The notes: generated from the sequence alone by a model not told the origin. A stretch of 64,000 bases of DNA from Nitrospirota bacterium (GCA_021814475.1 JAKAIE010000002.1:43844-107843); one strand, 5' to 3'; positions 30,649 to 39,326 are shown, numbered from the stretch's first letter. Translations and numbers: made by a program.

Positions 30649-31371
30649 ATGGACATTGTCGGGACGTTCAAGGAAAGCATCGAGGTTGCGAAGAAGAATC
30701 CGCTGATTTTTGTTCCCGCTGTAGCAGTCTCTCTGGTGATGGCGGTGCTGACGATGGCGCTGATCGGCGGAACAATGGCGACCACTGGAATGATGGGCGG
30801 CATGGGCTCCCCGGCCGGCGCCCTGGGTGCGATGGGCGCGATGATGGGCCTGGCGGCCCTGATGGGCGTTGTCGGGATGATCGCGGGGCTTGTAGCCCAC
30901 GGAATGACCGTGGGTATGGCGAAGGAGGCGATCGAAACAGGCATGACCTCTCTCAGTACAGGTCTGTCGATCGTTACCAGCAGGCTGGGACAGCTGGTCG
31001 TCGCTGCGGTTCTTGTCGGGCTTGCTGTCGGCGTCGGCATGATGCTTCTCGTCATACCCGGCATAATAGCAGCCATCCTGTTCATGTTTACATTCGTGAT
31101 CATCATCGTTGACAATGCCGGAGCTGTCGATGCGATGAAGGCCAGCTTCAATCTCGTCAAGGAGAATCTGAGCGACCTTGTGGTGCTGTTTGTCGGCGCG
31201 CTCGTCATCGGAATTGTCGTGGGTATCGTCAACAGGGTCCTCCACTTAATTCCGGTGATCGGCCCGTTGGCCGGGAGCCTGATTACCGGCGTCTTCTCGG
31301 GCTACATGACGATTGTGATCGTGAAGGTGTACAAGGAATTGACCTCAAAGACCAGGGTGGAACTTACCTGA
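30649..31371 (+). CDS. Polytopic membrane protein
   Basis: 240 residues, with about five hydrophobic segments rich in Gly, Ala, Met and Val (near 20-42, 60-90, 118-150, 178-198 and 205-228). The N-terminus DIVGTFKESIEVAKKNPLIF and the later segment AMKASFNLVKENLSDLVVLF resemble the membrane-domain family found with glycerophosphodiester phosphodiesterases and DUF975-like proteins. It is the last chromosomal gene before the integrated element. Confidence 0.65.
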   Translation: MDIVGTFKESIEVAKKNPLIFVPAVAVSLVMAVLTMALIGGTMATTGMMGGMGSPAGALGAMGAMMGLAALMGVVGMIAGLVAHGMTVGMAKEAIETGMTSLSTGLSIVTSRLGQLVVAAVLVGLAVGVGMMLLVIPGIIAAILFMFTFVIIIVDNAGAVDAMKASFNLVKENLSDLVVLFVGALVIGIVVGIVNRVLHLIPVIGPLAGSLITGVFSGYMTIVIVKVYKELTSKTRVELT

Positions 31372-31461
31372 GAGGATAGGCCGGGGCAATCGGTAGTTTT
31401 CCCGTCTGTCCTCACCATATTCATGAAATAAGTTACGGGATTCTGGTAGAATATCCGACGT

Positions 31462-31500
31462 GCCGGGATAGCTCAGCTGGTAGAGCAGCTGATTCGTAAT
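31462..31500 (+). tRNA. 5' half of a tRNA-Thr(CGT) gene, cut at the anticodon loop
   Basis: GCCGGGA (acceptor stem 5' strand), TA, a D-arm GCTC...GAGC with GGTAGA, and the anticodon stem and loop GCTGA-TTCGTAA-T can be read. The anticodon CGT indicates threonine, and the sequence resembles E. coli tRNA-Thr(CGU). After position 31500 the expected 3' half (TCAGC, variable and T-arm, acceptor complement) is absent. A -10-like TAGAAT lies at 31447-31452. This is the element's attachment junction; a complete tRNA may be rebuilt at the other end. Confidence 0.85.
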
Positions 31501-31533
31501 TGACAGTTTGCATATTGATTTATAAGAATATTT

Positions 31534-31572
31534 AGGCTGTGTGAGTGCATTGTGATTACACTCACACAGCCT
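31534..31572. terminator. 14-base-pair hairpin over the integrase stop codon
   Basis: AGGCTGTGTGAGTG at 31534-31547 pairs perfectly with CACTCACACAGCCT at 31559-31572; the loop is 11 bases. It contains the integrase stop codon (31562-31564) and is followed on the minus strand by TAAATATT. It could be an integrase terminator or part of the attachment region. Confidence 0.6.
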
Positions 31573-32650
31573 TATCTTTTATTTTGAGCAGTTCCACCGT
31601 CTGTTTCTTGCGAGTGTCCACAATATATAAATAAAAGCGTTTAGTTATTGAGATGTCGGTGTGGCCTAGCAACTCTGACACGACTGCCAGCTCCGCCCCT
31701 GCTTCCAAAAGCAGGGTAGAAAGCGTATGCCTCACACGATGAGCCGTAACGCCCTTAAGACCGCTCTGATGCACTATTTTTGCAAATTCATGGCTTACGG
31801 TGTCCGGCGACTTATATGGGGTAAGGCGGTGAATTCCGGGCTCCAGGTGCCCTATGTATTCGTCCAGCTCCGTGCTTATGGGAACTTTGATGGGTTTGCC
31901 GGTCTTGTGTCGGACATAACGGATATACCTCACACCTTCTATTAGGCTGATATGTATTGGACGTACCGAGTCCGCCCTTGCAATGCCAGTATAAATCATG
32001 ACAGGGACAAGGATATTCATCTTAGGGTGTTTTTGCGCCGTTTCCAGTAACTGTGCAACTTCCGCTTTGGTCATATAGGAAATCTTCTCAAGATTAACCT
32101 TGTATGTCCGGAAGTTGTCCAACAGGTAAGGATCCTTGATGTATCCTTTTCTAATAGCCGTTTTCAGTGCTCCCCTGAGATGGCGGATATAATTATTTAT
32201 AGAATTCTTTTCAAGTCGTTTGCCGGATCGCTTGCCTTTCTTGGATGGGGACGAAACCCAATTATCAAGATATTGCCTGTAGTTGTCAAGAACGTCTGAG
32301 GATATATTACGGACAGGACCGTTCCCATACCAATCTTGAAATTTTTCAAGGGCCAACCTGTCTGCCCTTAAAGTGCAGGGGGACAGTTGCCCCCTGCCTC
32401 CCATATAATCTTCAATAAATTTACCGAGCGATATGGTGTCCGCAGCAGATAACCGCTTTAACCGGCGGTCAAGAAGGTCCTCTTCCATCTGCTTAAGGAT
32501 CTTTCGAGCCGTTTCTTCGTCCCTGGTATCTAGGGACTGGTGGACACCACGAGCCAGGGTTACATACCATACCCCCGGGTTCCCTTTGCGATCTTTTCTC
32601 TGGAAAAGTCTCATCTTACCGAGATTGTCTATCCTTACAGTTTTCACCAT
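31562..32650 (-). CDS. int: Tyrosine recombinase, element integrase
   Basis: 362 residues. A SAM-like core-binding domain (about 70-170) precedes the catalytic domain. Catalytic residues can be assigned: R225 in TGIARADSV (one residue later than the usual TGxR spacing), K249 in RHKTGK, H304 and R307 in HRVRH, H330 in LLGHTD and Y340 in RFYLYI. It catalyses integration and excision at the tRNA-Thr site. The gene points toward the tRNA fragment and abuts the 195-residue gene on the same strand (shared base 32650). Confidence 0.93.
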   Translation of the reverse strand: MVKTVRIDNLGKMRLFQRKDRKGNPGVWYVTLARGVHQSLDTRDEETARKILKQMEEDLLDRRLKRLSAADTISLGKFIEDYMGGRGQLSPCTLRADRLALEKFQDWYGNGPVRNISSDVLDNYRQYLDNWVSSPSKKGKRSGKRLEKNSINNYIRHLRGALKTAIRKGYIKDPYLLDNFRTYKVNLEKISYMTKAEVAQLLETAQKHPKMNILVPVMIYTGIARADSVRPIHISLIEGVRYIRYVRHKTGKPIKVPISTELDEYIGHLEPGIHRLTPYKSPDTVSHEFAKIVHQSGLKGVTAHRVRHTLSTLLLEAGAELAVVSELLGHTDISITKRFYLYIVDTRKKQTVELLKIKDKAV

Positions 32651-33237
32651 TATGACAATCTCCTCATGAGGCGGTCAACAGAGTGCCGTATAACTGAGTC
32701 GTCCTCAAGGAAAAACCGGTCAATGGATTCCTTGTCCAAATACCACTTGCCACCTCTTAAGGTGCCGTAAATCCGGCGGGACAGTACGTATCTGAGTAGG
32801 GTCTTGTCCGACATGGATGCGTACCGGCAGGCTTGCGACAGGGAAAGCCAGCGGGGATTAATGTATTCCGCATCCCCATTTTTGGAAGGATTCCATGCAT
32901 CGCAGAATGGCTCCGAATCAGGCACTATAATGATTCTATCCGTCAGGCTGCAGGTATAGTCTATATGCCCGTCAGAAGCCGATACACGGACGATACCCAA
33001 ATCGAGATAAACACGATAGGTGTACCAGTAGTCACTGGAAGTCCTGTTGTCCGGATAGCCAAACCCATAAAATAATATAAACAGGTCATATAACTCGTCT
33101 TCACTTAGTCCCATTATGCAACGCAGTAACGGGATCATGATACCTGGAGGCCCTGAATCCTGATACAAGTATTCATCAACTACGAGCCTTCCCCTGTTAT
33201 AAAATTCAACGAAACAACCATATCTATGTATATCCAT
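32650..33237 (-). CDS. Protein with C-terminal excisionase-like helix-turn-helix
   Basis: 195 residues. The last 75 residues (WLSLSQACRYASMSDKTLLR, then GGKWYLDKESIDRFF) match the MerR/excisionase-type HTH that reads a DNA site and ends in a substituted K-W-Y wing. The first 120 residues have no family I recognise. Its stop touches the integrase start, so it is a good candidate for the recombination directionality factor or an integrase regulator. Confidence 0.65.
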   Translation of the reverse strand: MDIHRYGCFVEFYNRGRLVVDEYLYQDSGPPGIMIPLLRCIMGLSEDELYDLFILFYGFGYPDNRTSSDYWYTYRVYLDLGIVRVSASDGHIDYTCSLTDRIIIVPDSEPFCDAWNPSKNGDAEYINPRWLSLSQACRYASMSDKTLLRYVLSRRIYGTLRGGKWYLDKESIDRFFLEDDSVIRHSVDRLMRRLS

Positions 33238-33258
33238 GATTTTCTCCTCATTTGTTTT

Positions 33259-33284
33259 CCCGCCTACCGGACAGGGTAGGCGGG
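33259..33284. terminator. 10-base-pair GC hairpin between genes
   Basis: CCCGCCTACC at 33259-33268 pairs with GGTAGGCGGG at 33275-33284 around a 6-base loop, in the gap between the 126-residue gene and the HTH gene. It has no T-run; similar hairpins occupy neighbouring gaps at 35469-35490 and 36599-36617. Confidence 0.55.
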
Positions 33285-33294
33285 GTGCATATTG

Positions 33295-33675
33295 TTAGTC
33301 GTATCTGATCCATAGTCCGTCAACCTTGCCCGTAAACGCGTTTATGGCCCACCGCAGGAGTTCCAGCTCTTTCGCCATTTCCTTTTGTACGTCGCAATCG
33401 TTGGTATCAGCAATATCAGCTTCAAGCTCTTCAATTGCGTCGTGCCAGGCTGTGTTCTCGGGGTCACGATACTCAGTGATCCATTCAAGGCTATCCCCGT
33501 AGCGCCTTATAACGAAATCATTGATAATGTCTCTTGCCTGTAGTTCCCTTTTCCGCTGTGTCAAAAGTCGCTCTGACAGCTTATCAACCTTGTACATGGC
33601 TATCTGTAAACTATTAGCTATATCTTCAAGTTCTTCTATCGTTACTGCAATTCTTACATGACCGGTATCGCTCAT
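33295..33675 (-). CDS. Hypothetical coiled-coil protein
   Basis: 126 residues, highly charged and likely helical (TIEELEDIANSLQIAMYKVD, then KLSERLLTQRKRELQARDI; later DAIEELEADIADTNDCDVQK). I recognise no family. The ATG at 33673-33675 has AGGAGG upstream. It sits between the sliding-clamp gene and the HTH gene on the same strand. Confidence 0.6.
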   Translation of the reverse strand: MSDTGHVRIAVTIEELEDIANSLQIAMYKVDKLSERLLTQRKRELQARDIINDFVIRRYGDSLEWITEYRDPENTAWHDAIEELEADIADTNDCDVQKEMAKELELLRWAINAFTGKVDGLWIRYD

Positions 33676-33726
33676 TTACTTCCTCCTTTGTTTCCTCTCC
33701 CCCGGCGGGGTCCACGTGATGTCTTC

Positions 33727-35451
33727 TTAAGATTCGTCATCGGCCTTCCGCAGAAAAGTAACCTGAATGTCGTCGCCATTCTCTCTTGCTGTTTCGACCA
33801 TATCAATGAATCTGTTTGCACGCTCCCCAATAGCCTGTACAAACTGCGATTCTGTTACAATATCCCCTAAGCTGCCCCTTATCCCCCAGAAATCTATCCG
33901 CCTCGTTGCACAAGTACGATAATATGCGATAAATCTACCAAGCCTCTCCCCCTCTGACGGTAATTGGCGCAGCTTATTTGCATGCAACCAGCAATTCGCC
34001 ATCATCTCAAACTTCCATCCGGGGTATAAAATCCCCATGATATCGACAACAGTGTTATAGATGACATTGCCCCTGTACCTCATTCTTATATCATCGGAAT
34101 CGAACTTGTCAGGATAATAATCATCCAAGGGGGCGGATAAGAGCCGCCGAACTTCCCTACGCCTATCCTTGTCTTTCTGTCTTGTCCTCCAATAATTATC
34201 CAATTGTCTTGGCAACTGGTCCCAAATCCAGCATGCCGTTTGAACGAATGTAACCTCCTCTGGATGCCTGCGATATGTAGATTGGGCAGGAGCTATCAAT
34301 GCCGTCATGTTCTTATTGCCATCGTAAATCCTGACAGGTTTGTTTGAATCACCGATACCAAGATATATATCGTTTGTATGTATGTGTTCCAGAGCATCAA
34401 CGAGGTGCCGATGGCTTATGCACGTACCGAGCAGGGGCGGCATACAAGATGTACGGCAATCCACTATAAGGTGAGCTTCCGCTTCCTTATAATCACCGTT
34501 GCGAACGTAGTGTCCCCAACTCTCGGAGTATAGGACAAGCCCCTCCTCAGTTAAGTAGACATTTATTTCATCACCGCCAACACTGTCATGCAGTTTGATA
34601 CTTCTGGCTATCTTGACAGCATCTATAAGTGCGAGCCTGTTGACTGTTATTTCTTCATGCCAGTCGTTAGCGGGAATCATAGACTGATAATCCGGATATA
34701 CCCCTTCATTACAACGGCACGTCACTCTAAACTCAGGCGACCGGAAAGTTATAAACTGTATCGGATCAACTACCTCATTCTTCTTTTTTTTCTTTCCTCT
34801 CTTATTGGTACCAACAACATACTGTCGCACTTCGCTACGCGAGTACACGAGAAAACGCCCACCTATTTTGATTAATATCTTTACCGCGGTACGAGGAATC
34901 ACTGCTTTTATATTTGATTTAGCAATACCCGTTCTTAGTGCTAAACGCTCTCCATCCGTACCTACTAGATGGCCATTCTGCAGGTCCATCATCACCGACG
35001 CCATAACTCTATAATCTTCTTGAGAAACGGCATAATAGACGGCTTCCATGTCACTCGCATTAATTATCGCAAGTGGTGCCTTGGGAACTATCGGCATGTC
35101 CACGAAATCGGCTGCTGGCGTATCGATATCTTCCCATAAGCCTCCTACATAAATTCGGCCCGACACACTATCATGAATTTCAATTGACGGTTTTAGTCCA
35201 AGAGCCTTCTTTAAAGTCTTCGAGCTCAGGAGTAACCTTCCAGGCTCCGCTACGTTAACTCCGGATGTCGGTGTGTACACGACAAAAGTGCGGTTGTCCG
35301 CTGCAACAAATGACACCATCCCGGGCTTGGCATTAATGAGGATATAGCTCCGTCTTTCTTTCTCATCGGACCTATTTTTGCTTGTTGCAAGATTGATTAA
35401 TAACAGTAAGGACCGCAGCATATCCTTGGTTTTCTTTAAGTAGATTTTCAT
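33727..35451 (-). CDS. Divergent DnaN-type sliding clamp with C-terminal extension
   Basis: 574 residues. Residues 1-390 follow the three-domain beta-clamp layout: DLQNGHLVGTDGERLALRTG (about 156-175) corresponds to the ATDGHRLA hallmark; EGVYPDYQSMIPAN (about 249-262) corresponds to the FPDYRRVLP hallmark; domain three ends with DALEHIHTNDIYLGIGDSNK, followed by PVRIYDG. A basic insertion (KRGKKKKKNE) lies at 217-226. Residues 391-574 are an extra domain rich in aromatic and charged residues that I do not recognise. It may load element-specific or host polymerase on replicating element DNA, or act as a decoy. No clamp loader is seen. Confidence 0.78.
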   Translation of the reverse strand: MKIYLKKTKDMLRSLLLLINLATSKNRSDEKERRSYILINAKPGMVSFVAADNRTFVVYTPTSGVNVAEPGRLLLSSKTLKKALGLKPSIEIHDSVSGRIYVGGLWEDIDTPAADFVDMPIVPKAPLAIINASDMEAVYYAVSQEDYRVMASVMMDLQNGHLVGTDGERLALRTGIAKSNIKAVIPRTAVKILIKIGGRFLVYSRSEVRQYVVGTNKRGKKKKKNEVVDPIQFITFRSPEFRVTCRCNEGVYPDYQSMIPANDWHEEITVNRLALIDAVKIARSIKLHDSVGGDEINVYLTEEGLVLYSESWGHYVRNGDYKEAEAHLIVDCRTSCMPPLLGTCISHRHLVDALEHIHTNDIYLGIGDSNKPVRIYDGNKNMTALIAPAQSTYRRHPEEVTFVQTACWIWDQLPRQLDNYWRTRQKDKDRRREVRRLLSAPLDDYYPDKFDSDDIRMRYRGNVIYNTVVDIMGILYPGWKFEMMANCWLHANKLRQLPSEGERLGRFIAYYRTCATRRIDFWGIRGSLGDIVTESQFVQAIGERANRFIDMVETARENGDDIQVTFLRKADDES

Positions 35452-35468
35452 TCAGATATCCTTTCTTT

Positions 35469-35490
35469 GGGGCGGTTGTTACACCGCCCC
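35469..35490. terminator. 8-base-pair GC hairpin between clamp and ParB-like genes
   Basis: GGGGCGGT at 35469-35476 pairs with ACCGCCCC at 35483-35490 around TGTTAC. It lies in the 51-base gap upstream of the clamp start. It could attenuate transcription or mark an mRNA processing site. Confidence 0.5.
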
Positions 35491-35502
35491 TTGTAATGAT
35501 AT

Positions 35503-36570
35503 TTAATTAAGAAATGAACCCTGTGCCGCATCAGCGTACGAAGATGGAATATCAACATGTATCAAGCAATGCAGCGGGTACCCCGACCCGAACATATTAA
35601 AAAGTTCAGTCACATTAGCATTTATGTGGTTGCCAATGTTGATTACCGCCTCTTTGTCTCCATCGGTCATGTCGCCCCAAGCCCGCTCGACATTGCTGGC
35701 CAACTGCATCAGTGATGTCTGCAGGTGAATGATTTCTTTGTTTATTGCCGCCAGCGTGGCCACGGGCGATATTGTGGACGTATCGTCATTCTGTGCCTCT
35801 GTGCCGACACCGGCCGCTGTCTGATAATTTGATACCGCCTGAGTATCAACCGGGGCACATTTCTCAACCACGGGTTTTGCTGATTCAGCAGAAACAGGGC
35901 GTGTATATTTTTTCACTTCTGCTTCCGTCGTCTTTGTTGACCAGTCATGATTGAGCATGTTCACACTGAGTTCCGTCCATTTAGACTGAGGAGCAGGATA
36001 TATATACCTCAGGTGAGTTCCCTTGGTACGCAATGAAGAATACTTGTCCGGAGACAACTGGGACTGGAGGAACTTTGCGACTATTCCGACCTGGTGCAGG
36101 TGCGTTGCGTTGGCCTTGCTGCAACCGGTTTCGCGTGCATATCTTGCCAGCGCACCCTCTATGTCGTCGCCAAGGAGATCCAGCCCGTTTCTCAGGTACA
36201 CCGCAGAATCGAACATAGTCCAGTGATCACTCATCCCCTGCAGCCTGGCCATCAGGAGATAAGCCTCAATGTCCGTTAAGCCAGTAATTTCCTGACACCA
36301 AATATTCTCTGCGAATTCCAAAAAGGCAACCTGGAGAAATTCGTACTGGTCCAACGGGACAAATATTTCCTTGTCATCTAACACTTTCTTGTAGACTTTA
36401 ACTGCATCAGCTTTTGACTGAAGAGGTAGCAGTTCCTTCAGTGCTGCCCTACGCTCCTCCGATACCGGTACATTAAAGAGCGGCGAGCGCGGATCCATCT
36501 CAATCTGACCGATCGGAATAAGCTTAAACCTTGAATCAACTGCTGCTATTTGTTTAGTCTTCTTTCTCAT
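35503..36570 (-). CDS. ParB-like DNA-binding protein (tentative)
   Basis: 355 residues. The N-terminus (KLIPIGQIEMDPRSPLFNVP) resembles the ParB N-terminal I-D-P-N-P type opening. A HTH candidate is ALARYARETGCSKANATHLH, followed by QVGIVAKFL (about 140-170), similar to the ParB/KorB HTH. The C-terminal 120 residues after a proline-alanine linker are likely a dimerisation region. No ParA gene is adjacent; the element has a ParM-like gene 20 kb away. It could be a regulator rather than a segregation protein. Confidence 0.5.
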   Translation of the reverse strand: MRKKTKQIAAVDSRFKLIPIGQIEMDPRSPLFNVPVSEERRAALKELLPLQSKADAVKVYKKVLDDKEIFVPLDQYEFLQVAFLEFAENIWCQEITGLTDIEAYLLMARLQGMSDHWTMFDSAVYLRNGLDLLGDDIEGALARYARETGCSKANATHLHQVGIVAKFLQSQLSPDKYSSLRTKGTHLRYIYPAPQSKWTELSVNMLNHDWSTKTTEAEVKKYTRPVSAESAKPVVEKCAPVDTQAVSNYQTAAGVGTEAQNDDTSTISPVATLAAINKEIIHLQTSLMQLASNVERAWGDMTDGDKEAVINIGNHINANVTELFNMFGSGYPLHCLIHVDIPSSYADAAQGSFLN

Positions 36571-36598
36571 TCATTGTTTCCTCATTTCGTCAATTTGT

Positions 36599-36617
36599 TA
36601 CCGGCAAAACGCCGGTA
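36599..36617. terminator. Short GC hairpin upstream of the ParB-like gene
   Basis: TACCGGC at 36599-36605 pairs with GCCGGTA at 36611-36617 around AAAAC, between the 47-residue gene and the ParB-like gene. Confidence 0.45.
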
Positions 36618-36620
36618 TCT

Positions 36621-36764
36621 TTACTTCTGCTTCTGTGCTTCTTTTTCGACAAACCTATTGAAGATGTCAGTCACCAGTTCGCCTAACTCCTGGTAGCCCC
36701 TGTCTTTGGCAGCTTTGATCTCCTTCTTGGTACTACGCGGCTGCTTGGTCTTCTTAGTAGTCAT
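36621..36764 (-). CDS. 47-residue basic protein
   Basis: A short frame from ATG 36762-36764 to TAA 36621-36623 with a strong AGGAGG ribosome binding site about nine bases upstream. The protein starts MTTKKTKQPRSTKKEIKAAK and continues with a helical segment (GYQELGELVTDIFNRFVEKE). Size and charge suit a small DNA-binding or regulatory protein. It leads the minus-strand ParB-like/clamp/integrase gene group. Confidence 0.6.
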   Translation of the reverse strand: MTTKKTKQPRSTKKEIKAAKDRGYQELGELVTDIFNRFVEKEAQKQK

Positions 36765-36899
36765 CTTTTTTTCACCTCCTTCTTTTTGATTTGTGTTTTG
36801 CCGTCCTTATGTGGTACCTTAATAAAATATTTATTTGCGGCACAGCATATAAGTGCGTAACGTACTGCCAAATCAGCAGATTTACTTAATTACACAGGA

Positions 36900-37409
36900 A
36901 TGCGAAAAAGAACATTAAAAGATTTATTTGAAGAAGCAGGTGCTAAACGGACTGGGGTTTCGAGGACTAAGGAGATCAAGGCCCTGATTACAATACCGGA
37001 CTGGCATAAGATTATTACTGCGGCAAAGATGGATGGGATGAAGGAACATCCCTATGCAAGGAAGGTCTTGATTTCCGCGGCCAGGCAGAAGAAACGTCGC
37101 TATTCACAAAACGCAAAGCAGACCCAGGGGGAACCAGAGTCTTCGGTTAGGGCAATAAAAGAACAGCCATTACATCTGTGGTTTACTCAGGAAGAATATG
37201 ATCTTATTGCAGATGCGGCGAAAATTGATGGGATGACACCATCAGCATATATGCGGGTTACCGTCACAAAGGCTGCTTGGAGACATATGGTGATGAACAA
37301 GAAAAAGGCATATTATGCTGCAGACACTGATGATATAAATGATTTATTCCCCGAGATGCAATCTTGGCATACGGAGCCGGGGAAAAAACAGCTAACCAAG
37401 AAAGATTAG
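36900..37409 (+). CDS. Protein with two ribbon-helix-helix-like repeats
   Basis: 169 residues. Two similar units are visible: ITIPDWHKIITAAKMDGMKE followed by HPYARKV (about 30-55), and LWFTQEEYDLIADAAKIDGM followed by TPSAYMRV (about 90-120). Each has a strand, then two helices, as in CopG/MetJ proteins; the second is the more regular. A fused pair could bind DNA as a single-chain dimer. It is divergent from the minus-strand replication group, so it is a candidate regulator of it. Confidence 0.6.
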   Translation: MRKRTLKDLFEEAGAKRTGVSRTKEIKALITIPDWHKIITAAKMDGMKEHPYARKVLISAARQKKRRYSQNAKQTQGEPESSVRAIKEQPLHLWFTQEEYDLIADAAKIDGMTPSAYMRVTVTKAAWRHMVMNKKKAYYAADTDDINDLFPEMQSWHTEPGKKQLTKKD

Positions 37410-37440
37410 CCCCTGCACCCAATAAGTTAGTTGCAGGGGC
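37409..37440. terminator. Bidirectional hairpin between convergent genes
   Basis: GCCCCTGCA at 37409-37417 pairs with TGCAGGGGC at 37432-37440. It starts in the stop codon of the upstream gene and lies before the end of the HU gene, so it can serve both strands. Confidence 0.65.
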
Positions 37441-37453
37441 AAAACAAAAGCAA

Positions 37454-37726
37454 CTATCTTATAGCATCCTTGAAGGCCTTCCCGGAGGTGAACTTCGGGG
37501 ACTTTGAAGCCTTGATCTTAATTGCCTCGCCGGTCTGGGGATTTCTACCCTTTCTTGCCGCCCTCTTGGAAACGGAGAAGGTGCCAAACCCTACCATCGT
37601 CACCTTGCTGCCCTTCTTCAAGGTAGCCTTGATGCCTGTAATCATGGAATCCAGGGCCTTCTGTGCTGCAGCCTTCGAAATATCGGCATCCTTTGCCATT
37701 CTTTCGATAAGTTCAACCTTTGTCAT
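37454..37726 (-). CDS. HU-family DNA-bending protein
   Basis: 90 residues from ATG 37724-37726 with GGAGGATA just upstream. TKVELIERMAKDADISKAAA (helical dimer part), KVTMVGFGTFSVSKRAARKG followed by RNPQTGE (the beta arm), and ASKSPKFTSGKAFKDAI are all family hallmarks. HU wraps and bends DNA; an element copy may assist integrase, replication initiation or silencing. Confidence 0.93.
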   Translation of the reverse strand: MTKVELIERMAKDADISKAAAQKALDSMITGIKATLKKGSKVTMVGFGTFSVSKRAARKGRNPQTGEAIKIKASKSPKFTSGKAFKDAIR

Positions 37727-37768
37727 GCAATATCCTCCATGTTGTATATACACCCCACTGGGCGTTAT

Positions 37769-39319
37769 TTAGTTGCTCCGAGAAACTGTCAGTATAAACC
37801 TGAGCAACGCTTCCGTGCGAACAAACAGGGCTTTCATTTGGGGCTCGGTGAAAGTAATATTGAGCCCATGTGTCCCTTTTTGAAAGACATCTATAAATGC
37901 CAGGTTAGAAACCACATCTTTCTTCATGAAGTCCGAAAAAGGGCCATTATTTACGCCACGGCATATGAAAAGAAGACGAGCAGCACGGGTGGGCCGATCT
38001 TTAAGAAAATGCTTCGGGTTAGATGTCCATTTCATCACTTCCTCGTCAGGTGCGGTTTTATGAAGAACATGTGTCAATAACTCCCGAAGGGAAACGGTGA
38101 CATGGCGGAACTTATCTGGATTATCACCTTTCATCGCATGTTTTGCCCCTCTCCATGCCGTTACCAGGCCGGGATCCAATTCTCCCAGCATTTCTTCTAA
38201 TGAGTCTTCGATATTTTCAACTAGATCCGGCTCAAACGGAAAAGCCTCTTCGTCTTTACCAGTCCTTGAAACGATACGAGCCAGTCCCGCCCCAGTATAT
38301 ATTTCCACCGGCGGCAGCTCCTTTACGAAACAGTCAAGGGCCTCAACGTTAACTTGCGGCGATTCAAAGGATTTGAGTAACTCAGAATAGCTACCTGTAA
38401 AACCCAAGAAAGACGATTCCAACACAGCCATATGTCTGGCTGAAATTGGATAATGATTACGAATATCCGACAGATTGATCCCGGCCAATAACCCAGACGC
38501 CCCAAGCGATATTTCACCCATAGCAGCAAATTGATTGACCACCCTGGATTCTGAAAAGCTTATAGCGGTGCTCATAGCTGCCACGGCTGACTTGTCCTGA
38601 TCTATGTATTGCCTCGCTATCGTCTTATCAAGAATATTTGCGATTGAGGCGTTAGCCGCTACCATAGACTGGAACAAAGTCTTTTCACTGGCTGCTTCGC
38701 GTGCCGCATCAATCATGGGACTGCGCAACAGTTTAGATAATTCCTGGTAAGTACTAGGATCAACCATATGTTTTGCCTGAAGATACAGCGACATATCCCG
38801 TTCTGCTATGGTTCGGCATATTCCAGACAAGTAGCTCTCGTATGCTTTATGGATACCTTCAGTGGCTCTTAACGCATGTTTTATATCATCAAAGGCGGAT
38901 AATGATTTTGGTATCATGCTGGACTTCAAAGCCTTCTGCCATGCTGGAGTTATGTTACCGAACATCCGATCGTATATTCTTCTGTCCTCTTCCACCAGTT
39001 GCCTGATGGCATCGAGAAACACAGAGAAAAAGCCCTTTTCATTAATGCTGATTTCACCGAGCCTATCCCCATAGCCACTCTTTAAGAATAATTCCGAACT
39101 TATTGTCTCCAATACACTGTCAGTGAGACACTGCAGGTCATCTTCCGATAGTTTGGGTTCCACCAGAAACTTATGAAGAATTATAGTGCAGGCCTTTCTG
39201 TCGTCTTTAATCAGTTTGGCGGACTTATAACTGCTCGATAGCAAACTCTGGTTCAAAACGGCAAACTTCAGTATCCCGAATTTCTCCGAATCTATCGTGA
39301 AATTGAGGTGAATTTGCAT
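37769..39319 (-). CDS. 516-residue protein of unknown function with a C-terminal defence-like domain
   Basis: Start ATG 39317-39319, eight bases after the PLD gene stop. The N-terminal two-thirds are largely helical without a known family. The last 130 residues form a distinct domain with VTVSLRELLTHVLHKTAPDE, EVMKW, LKDRPTRAARLLFICR and a later FIDVFQKGTHG segment. This layout reminds me of a domain annotated near prokaryotic Argonaute-like and restriction loci as a predicted pPIWI-associating nuclease, but I cannot confirm it. It is the third gene of the unit with the methyltransferase-nuclease and PLD genes, so a defence role is plausible. Confidence 0.55.
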   Translation of the reverse strand: MQIHLNFTIDSEKFGILKFAVLNQSLLSSSYKSAKLIKDDRKACTIILHKFLVEPKLSEDDLQCLTDSVLETISSELFLKSGYGDRLGEISINEKGFFSVFLDAIRQLVEEDRRIYDRMFGNITPAWQKALKSSMIPKSLSAFDDIKHALRATEGIHKAYESYLSGICRTIAERDMSLYLQAKHMVDPSTYQELSKLLRSPMIDAAREAASEKTLFQSMVAANASIANILDKTIARQYIDQDKSAVAAMSTAISFSESRVVNQFAAMGEISLGASGLLAGINLSDIRNHYPISARHMAVLESSFLGFTGSYSELLKSFESPQVNVEALDCFVKELPPVEIYTGAGLARIVSRTGKDEEAFPFEPDLVENIEDSLEEMLGELDPGLVTAWRGAKHAMKGDNPDKFRHVTVSLRELLTHVLHKTAPDEEVMKWTSNPKHFLKDRPTRAARLLFICRGVNNGPFSDFMKKDVVSNLAFIDVFQKGTHGLNITFTEPQMKALFVRTEALLRFILTVSRSN

Positions 39320-39326
39320 TGGAAGG

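Noticed and set aside
30357..31232. 291-residue minus-strand open frame opposite the membrane protein
   Set aside because: Thr/Ile/Met-rich composition is what the reverse of the membrane-protein gene gives; no start signal.
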